DNA of 54,210 nt. Source: Betaproteobacteria bacterium (GTDB lineage Bacteria > Pseudomonadota > Gammaproteobacteria > Burkholderiales > SG8-39). The notes beneath the pieces were generated by a model. The model was not told the DNA's origin. It saw nothing but the letters and a program-made list of their open reading frames with translations, and searched no databases. Shown here piece after piece: positions 51,613-54,210 of this stretch. Position 1 is the first letter of the stretch; each line of letters begins with the position of its first letter. A program made the position numbers and the translations under genes. Location of the stretch: NCBI GenBank assembly GCA_947482825.1, contig CANKMT010000029.1:1-54210 (forward strand), read 5' to 3'.

Positions 51613-52611
51613 TCAGTTCGCGCCGAGGCCGGCGGATTTCACGACCTTCTCCCAGCGCGCCCAGTCTTCGCGCATGACCGTCGCAAGCTTTTCCGGCGGC
51701 GTGTCCCAGATCTCCAGCCCGCTCTTGGAGAACCGCTCGCCCAGACCCAGCGTGGCCATCGCCTTGGTGGCCGCCGCGCGCAGCCGGGCCAATACGTCGG
51801 GCGGCGTTCCCTTGAGCGCGTAAAGCGAGATCCATGAGGCGTAGTCGTAGCCGGGAACGCCGCTCTCGGCCACCGTCGCAAGGTTTGGATAGGCCCGGCT
51901 GCGTTCGCCACCGGCGAACGCGAGGAACTTGACGCGTTCCCCCGGCAAGTGCGGCAACGCGAGCGAATGCGCGATGAACATGACTTGCACGCGCCCCGCG
52001 GCGAGATCTGTCGCAGCCGCAGTCGCGCCTTTGTAGGGCACATGCGTGAGCTTGACCCCCGCCATTACCTGGAACATCTCGGTGGCAAGGTGCTGCGGGC
52101 TGCCCGGCCCGCCGCTCGAATAATTCAGTTCGCCGGGTTTTGCTTTCGCGATCGCGATCAGTTCGCCGACATTCGAAGCGGGAAACTCCTTCGGCACCCC
52201 GAGGTAGGTGGGGATATTGGCCAACCCCCGGATCGGCACGAAGTCGCCGAACGAATCGAACTTGACCTGCGCGCGCTGCATGTGCGGCAGGATCGTCAGG
52301 ATGCTGTTGTTCAGCGCGGCGATCGTGTAGCCGTCGGGTCGCGCTGCGGCCACCCGATTGGCGCCGACAAGGCCACCTGCGCCGGCGACGTTTTCCACCA
52401 CCACGCCCTGCGCGAAGATTTCGGCCATCTTCTCGGCGACCAGTCGGGTGGCGATGTCCGATGCGCTGCCCGCCTGCAACGGCAAGATCACCTGGATCGG
52501 CTTGGACGGAAACACCTCCTGGCCGGTAACGCCCGAGGCGGATACGCCCAAGGCCGTTGCAATGAAAACCGCAGAAAATCGAATCGGCACACTAGCCTCC
52601 TTTGTTGTCAT
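51613..52611 (-). CDS. Bug/TctC-family binding protein
   Basis: 332 residues from the ATG at 52611; a GTG at 52590 gives a cleaner signal peptide and has AGGAGG, but very close to it. Leader RFSAVFIATALGVSASG. Bug motifs: FPSKPIQVILPLQAGSASDI, VENVAGAGGLVGANRVAAAR, HVPYKGATAAATDLAAGR. Periplasmic receptor. It forms a tight unit with the TRAP-like gene downstream and the enolase-superfamily gene upstream (31 bp), so it may deliver that enzyme's hydroxyacid substrate; this is inference. Confidence 0.9.
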   Translation of the reverse strand: MTTKEASVPIRFSAVFIATALGVSASGVTGQEVFPSKPIQVILPLQAGSASDIATRLVAEKMAEIFAQGVVVENVAGAGGLVGANRVAAARPDGYTIAALNNSILTILPHMQRAQVKFDSFGDFVPIRGLANIPTYLGVPKEFPASNVGELIAIAKAKPGELNYSSGGPGSPQHLATEMFQVMAGVKLTHVPYKGATAAATDLAAGRVQVMFIAHSLALPHLPGERVKFLAFAGGERSRAYPNLATVAESGVPGYDYASWISLYALKGTPPDVLARLRAAATKAMATLGLGERFSKSGLEIWDTPPEKLATVMREDWARWEKVVKSAGLGAN

Positions 52612-52642
52612 GGTCCTTAGCCGCGGGTTGTCGGCTTGGAAT

Positions 52643-53737
52643 TCAGTCGGCGCGATAACGCCGGATCACCTCCGGGTCCGGATCGGCGCCCAGGCCCGAT
52701 CCTTGCGGCACCGTCACCTCGCCCCGCCGAGGTTCGAGCATCCCACCGTACAACGCGGCCTCGGCATTGAGATAGAAGTATTCGAACTTCGCCTCGTCGG
52801 TCAGTGCCGCAATGAGGTGAAGCGACGCAAGCGCGCCCGGCCCGAAATACGGCGAGTGCGGCGCGAGCTTCACGCCCCGCGCCGCGGCGAGCGCCGCAAC
52901 TTTGCGAAACTCCGTGACCCCGCCCACCTTGGTGACCGAGGGCTGCGCGTACTGCACTGCCCGCGCGTCGAACAACTGCGCAAACTGCGTGGCGAAGCAG
53001 CAGTTCTCGCCGGCGGCGATCGGAATGCCGCACGCCTCGCCGACCGCGCGCAGACCCGCGCCGTCTTCGGGCGGGAACACCGGCTCCTCGAACCAGCCAA
53101 GGTCCATCGGCGCAAGGCGCTTGCCAATCGCAATCGCGTCCTCGACGCTCCATTCGCAATTGACGTCGAGCAGCAGCGCGACCTCGCGCGGCACCGCCTC
53201 TCTTGCTACTGCGATCACCGGTTCGCTGATTTCATGCAGCTTGATCGCGGCATACCCTTCGTCGACCGCCTGCCCGCAGTAGCGCGCAACCAGCGCGGGA
53301 TCGGCGTAACGCAGGAAGCTCGCATAGCACGCGAGCCGCTCCCGCTTCGCGCCGCCGAGCAGGGCGTGCAACGGCTTTCCCGCCGCCTTGCCCGCGATGT
53401 CCCAGAGCGCGATGTCCAGCCCCGAGAGCGCGAATGCGGTAATGCCGAAGCGGCCGAACAGGTGCATCCGTTTCTGGATCTCGGCATGCAGCCCTGAAAT
53501 GTCCTCGGCGTCGCGCCCCACCGCGATCGGCGCGATCATGTCGGTTACCGCGGCGGTGACTGCACGCCGGCAGGAGTACGAGAAGGCCTCGCCCCAGCCC
53601 GTGATCCCGGCATCGGTCTCCACGCGCACCAGGCAGAAATCGAGGGCCCTCCAGCCTCCCGAACCGAGCGACCAGCCCTCACCGCCGTAAGTGGCGGGAA
53701 TCGACAGCGGGATTGCCTCGACGCTTACGATCTTCAT
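52643..53737 (-). CDS. Enolase superfamily enzyme (mandelate racemase/muconate lactonising-like)
   Basis: 364 residues. The N-terminal capping domain starts MKIVSVEAIPLSIPATYGGE with GWGEAFSY. The barrel has GYAAIKLHE (K-L-H at the place of the general-base KxK), metal ligands in LLLDVNCEW (D), LGWFEEPVFPPE (E) and AAGENCCFATQF (E), and KLAPHSPYFGPGALASLHL. This is the layout of acid-sugar dehydratases and racemases. It would abstract the alpha-proton of a hydroxycarboxylate. GAGAGGA precedes the ATG. Probably the first gene of an operon with the Bug and TRAP-like genes. Substrate unknown. Confidence 0.88.
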   Translation of the reverse strand: MKIVSVEAIPLSIPATYGGEGWSLGSGGWRALDFCLVRVETDAGITGWGEAFSYSCRRAVTAAVTDMIAPIAVGRDAEDISGLHAEIQKRMHLFGRFGITAFALSGLDIALWDIAGKAAGKPLHALLGGAKRERLACYASFLRYADPALVARYCGQAVDEGYAAIKLHEISEPVIAVAREAVPREVALLLDVNCEWSVEDAIAIGKRLAPMDLGWFEEPVFPPEDGAGLRAVGEACGIPIAAGENCCFATQFAQLFDARAVQYAQPSVTKVGGVTEFRKVAALAAARGVKLAPHSPYFGPGALASLHLIAALTDEAKFEYFYLNAEAALYGGMLEPRRGEVTVPQGSGLGADPDPEVIRRYRAD

Positions 53738-53864
53738 ACGGGTTCCTCTCCGGGCGGGGACGTAGCTTTACATAACTTTACCTGCCGGAGATACATCCCT
53801 TACATCGCGTAGCGAGACTCCTTTCCCAGGGGAGCCCTTCCCCACAACCCTAAAGGAAAGCGCC

Positions 53865-54152
53865 ATGAATGAAACCGAAACCAAGTCCGCCGGACGCCGC
53901 CGTTTTTTCAAACGCGCGGCCATTGCCACCGCCATCGGCAGCATCGCCGCCGCCGTGGGCTTCAAGGTGTTCGCCGAAACCGGCGATCACATGCGTCGGC
54001 ATCGCGGCCTGATGCACGCCAACTTCACGCCAGAGCAGGCCGAGCAGCGCGTCGGGCGGGGGCTTAGGGTCCGCGCAAAAATAAATTCACATTCTCGATC
54101 ATGTCGGAACAAGTGTGTAGTTCCACATTGGCAGCACCCTGTGCTGGCGTAG
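53865..54152 (+). pseudogene. Small Tat-exported protein (Spy/periplasmic-sensor-like) interrupted by an IS
   Basis: The reading frame starts with a twin-arginine leader, SAGRRRFFKRAAIATAIGSI then AAAVGFKVFA, and a mature start HRGLMHANFTPEQAEQRV. That resembles small Spy/CpxP-like periplasmic proteins, whose next helix would follow. After about codon 64 (54057) the sequence becomes insertion-sequence DNA and the open frame runs on to 54152 with unrelated residues. AAGGAAAG precedes the ATG. Truncated by the insertion; inactive unless the leader piece has its own role. Confidence 0.7.
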
Positions 54153-54210
54153 ATTCACTTGGTGCATCTGCGCGTCGGACACTTTGATGCCGGTCGGGTA
54201 GTTGCCATCG
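54058..54210 (-). mobile_element. ISAzo13-like insertion sequence, one end only
   Basis: From about 54058-54067 the sequence changes to GGCTTAGGGTCCGCGCAAAA, a plausible terminal repeat. Minus-strand codons from the window edge encode the C-terminus of a transposase. The rest of the element lies beyond 54210, so ends and target duplication cannot be checked. It interrupts the Tat-signal gene to its left. Confidence 0.65.
54099..54210 (-). CDS. ISAzo13-family transposase, C-terminal fragment (runs off window)
   Basis: Reading leftward from the edge: DGNYPTGIKVSDAQMHQVNL then RQHRVLPMWNYTLVPT and a TGA at 54099-54101. The pattern 'YP.GIKVsd.qm..vnl..H...p.WNYT..P' is the conserved end of ISAzo13-type DDE transposases. 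Only 36 codons are inside the window. Confidence 0.65.
   Translation of the reverse strand, partial: DGNYPTGIKVSDAQMHQVNLRQHRVLPMWNYTLVPT

Noticed and set aside
54120..54140. Possible fifth CTGCCA element (CTGCCAATG on the minus strand)
   Set aside because: No second box 52 bp away, and it lies inside the transposase coding sequence.
1..54210. CRISPR arrays, tRNA or rRNA genes
   Set aside because: No regularly spaced direct repeats and no cloverleaf or rRNA-like stretch seen; intergenic gaps are mostly too short.

Overview
The window is GC-rich, densely packed bacterial chromosome. It looks like a betaproteobacterium, most likely Burkholderiales. The main reason is five separate Bug/TctC-type periplasmic solute-binding proteins, none next to TctA/TctB membrane genes, mixed with catabolic enzymes: CoA-transferase, acyl-CoA ligases, molybdenum hydroxylases, GMC oxidoreductase, enolase superfamily and amidohydrolases. 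I see no rRNA, tRNA or CRISPR array.

Layout. 0-2.1 kb: two toxin-antitoxin modules (a Phd/UPF0175-type antitoxin with a DUF3368 PIN toxin, and a TumE/TumA-like pair) around a remnant of a GMC oxidoreductase. 2.1-6.5 kb: glutamine-dependent NAD synthetase, a class V aminotransferase and a glyoxalase II-like hydrolase. 6.6-9.9 kb: a translationally coupled operon of Bug protein, M24 protein and class III CoA-transferase. 10.2-10.9 kb: a two-gene nucleotidyltransferase-like/small-protein cassette. 11-25 kb: GST, DUF4864, Bug proteins, an orphan CoxL-like molybdenum hydroxylase, DUF2817, MATE, two MDR reductases, Nudix, a BamE-like lipoprotein and a large haem-motif protein. 25.4-27.9 kb: two convergent AAA/DUF4143 ATPases with near-leaderless promoters.

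28.0-37.0 kb is the most coherent system: a tight five-gene operon running leftward from a divergent IclR regulator. It contains Xsc (sulfoacetaldehyde acetyltransferase), a Bug protein, a SauS-like acylating sulfoacetaldehyde dehydrogenase, a SauT-like CoA ligase and a CoxL-like molybdenum hydroxylase. I read it as a sulfoacetate-type C2-sulfonate pathway: import, CoA activation, reduction to sulfoacetaldehyde, then cleavage to acetyl phosphate and sulfite. A SoxC/SoxD-like sulfite dehydrogenase pair lies about 7 kb away (42.6-44.5 kb) and would dispose of sulfite; citrate synthase at 46.3 kb could take the acetyl unit. SauU and phosphate acetyltransferase are not seen here.

37-50.6 kb shows decay: frameshifts in phoX, soxC and an amidohydrolase, a 5'-truncated class II aldolase, and a chimera of a dihydroorotate-dehydrogenase-like N-terminus with an amidohydrolase C-terminus. 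Some of the frameshifts could be assembly errors; the truncation and the chimera cannot be single-base errors. 50.6-53.7 kb holds a TRAP-type binding protein without a signal peptide, a Bug protein and an enolase-superfamily enzyme. The right edge enters an ISAzo13-like insertion sequence that interrupts a small Tat-signal gene.

The most unusual non-coding signal is a four-copy family of ~65-bp elements (6.6, 12.2, 21.2 and 47.4 kb). Each has two CTGCCA boxes exactly 52 bp apart and aligns to the others without gaps. The copy at 47.4 kb is nested inside an 18-bp perfect inverted repeat.
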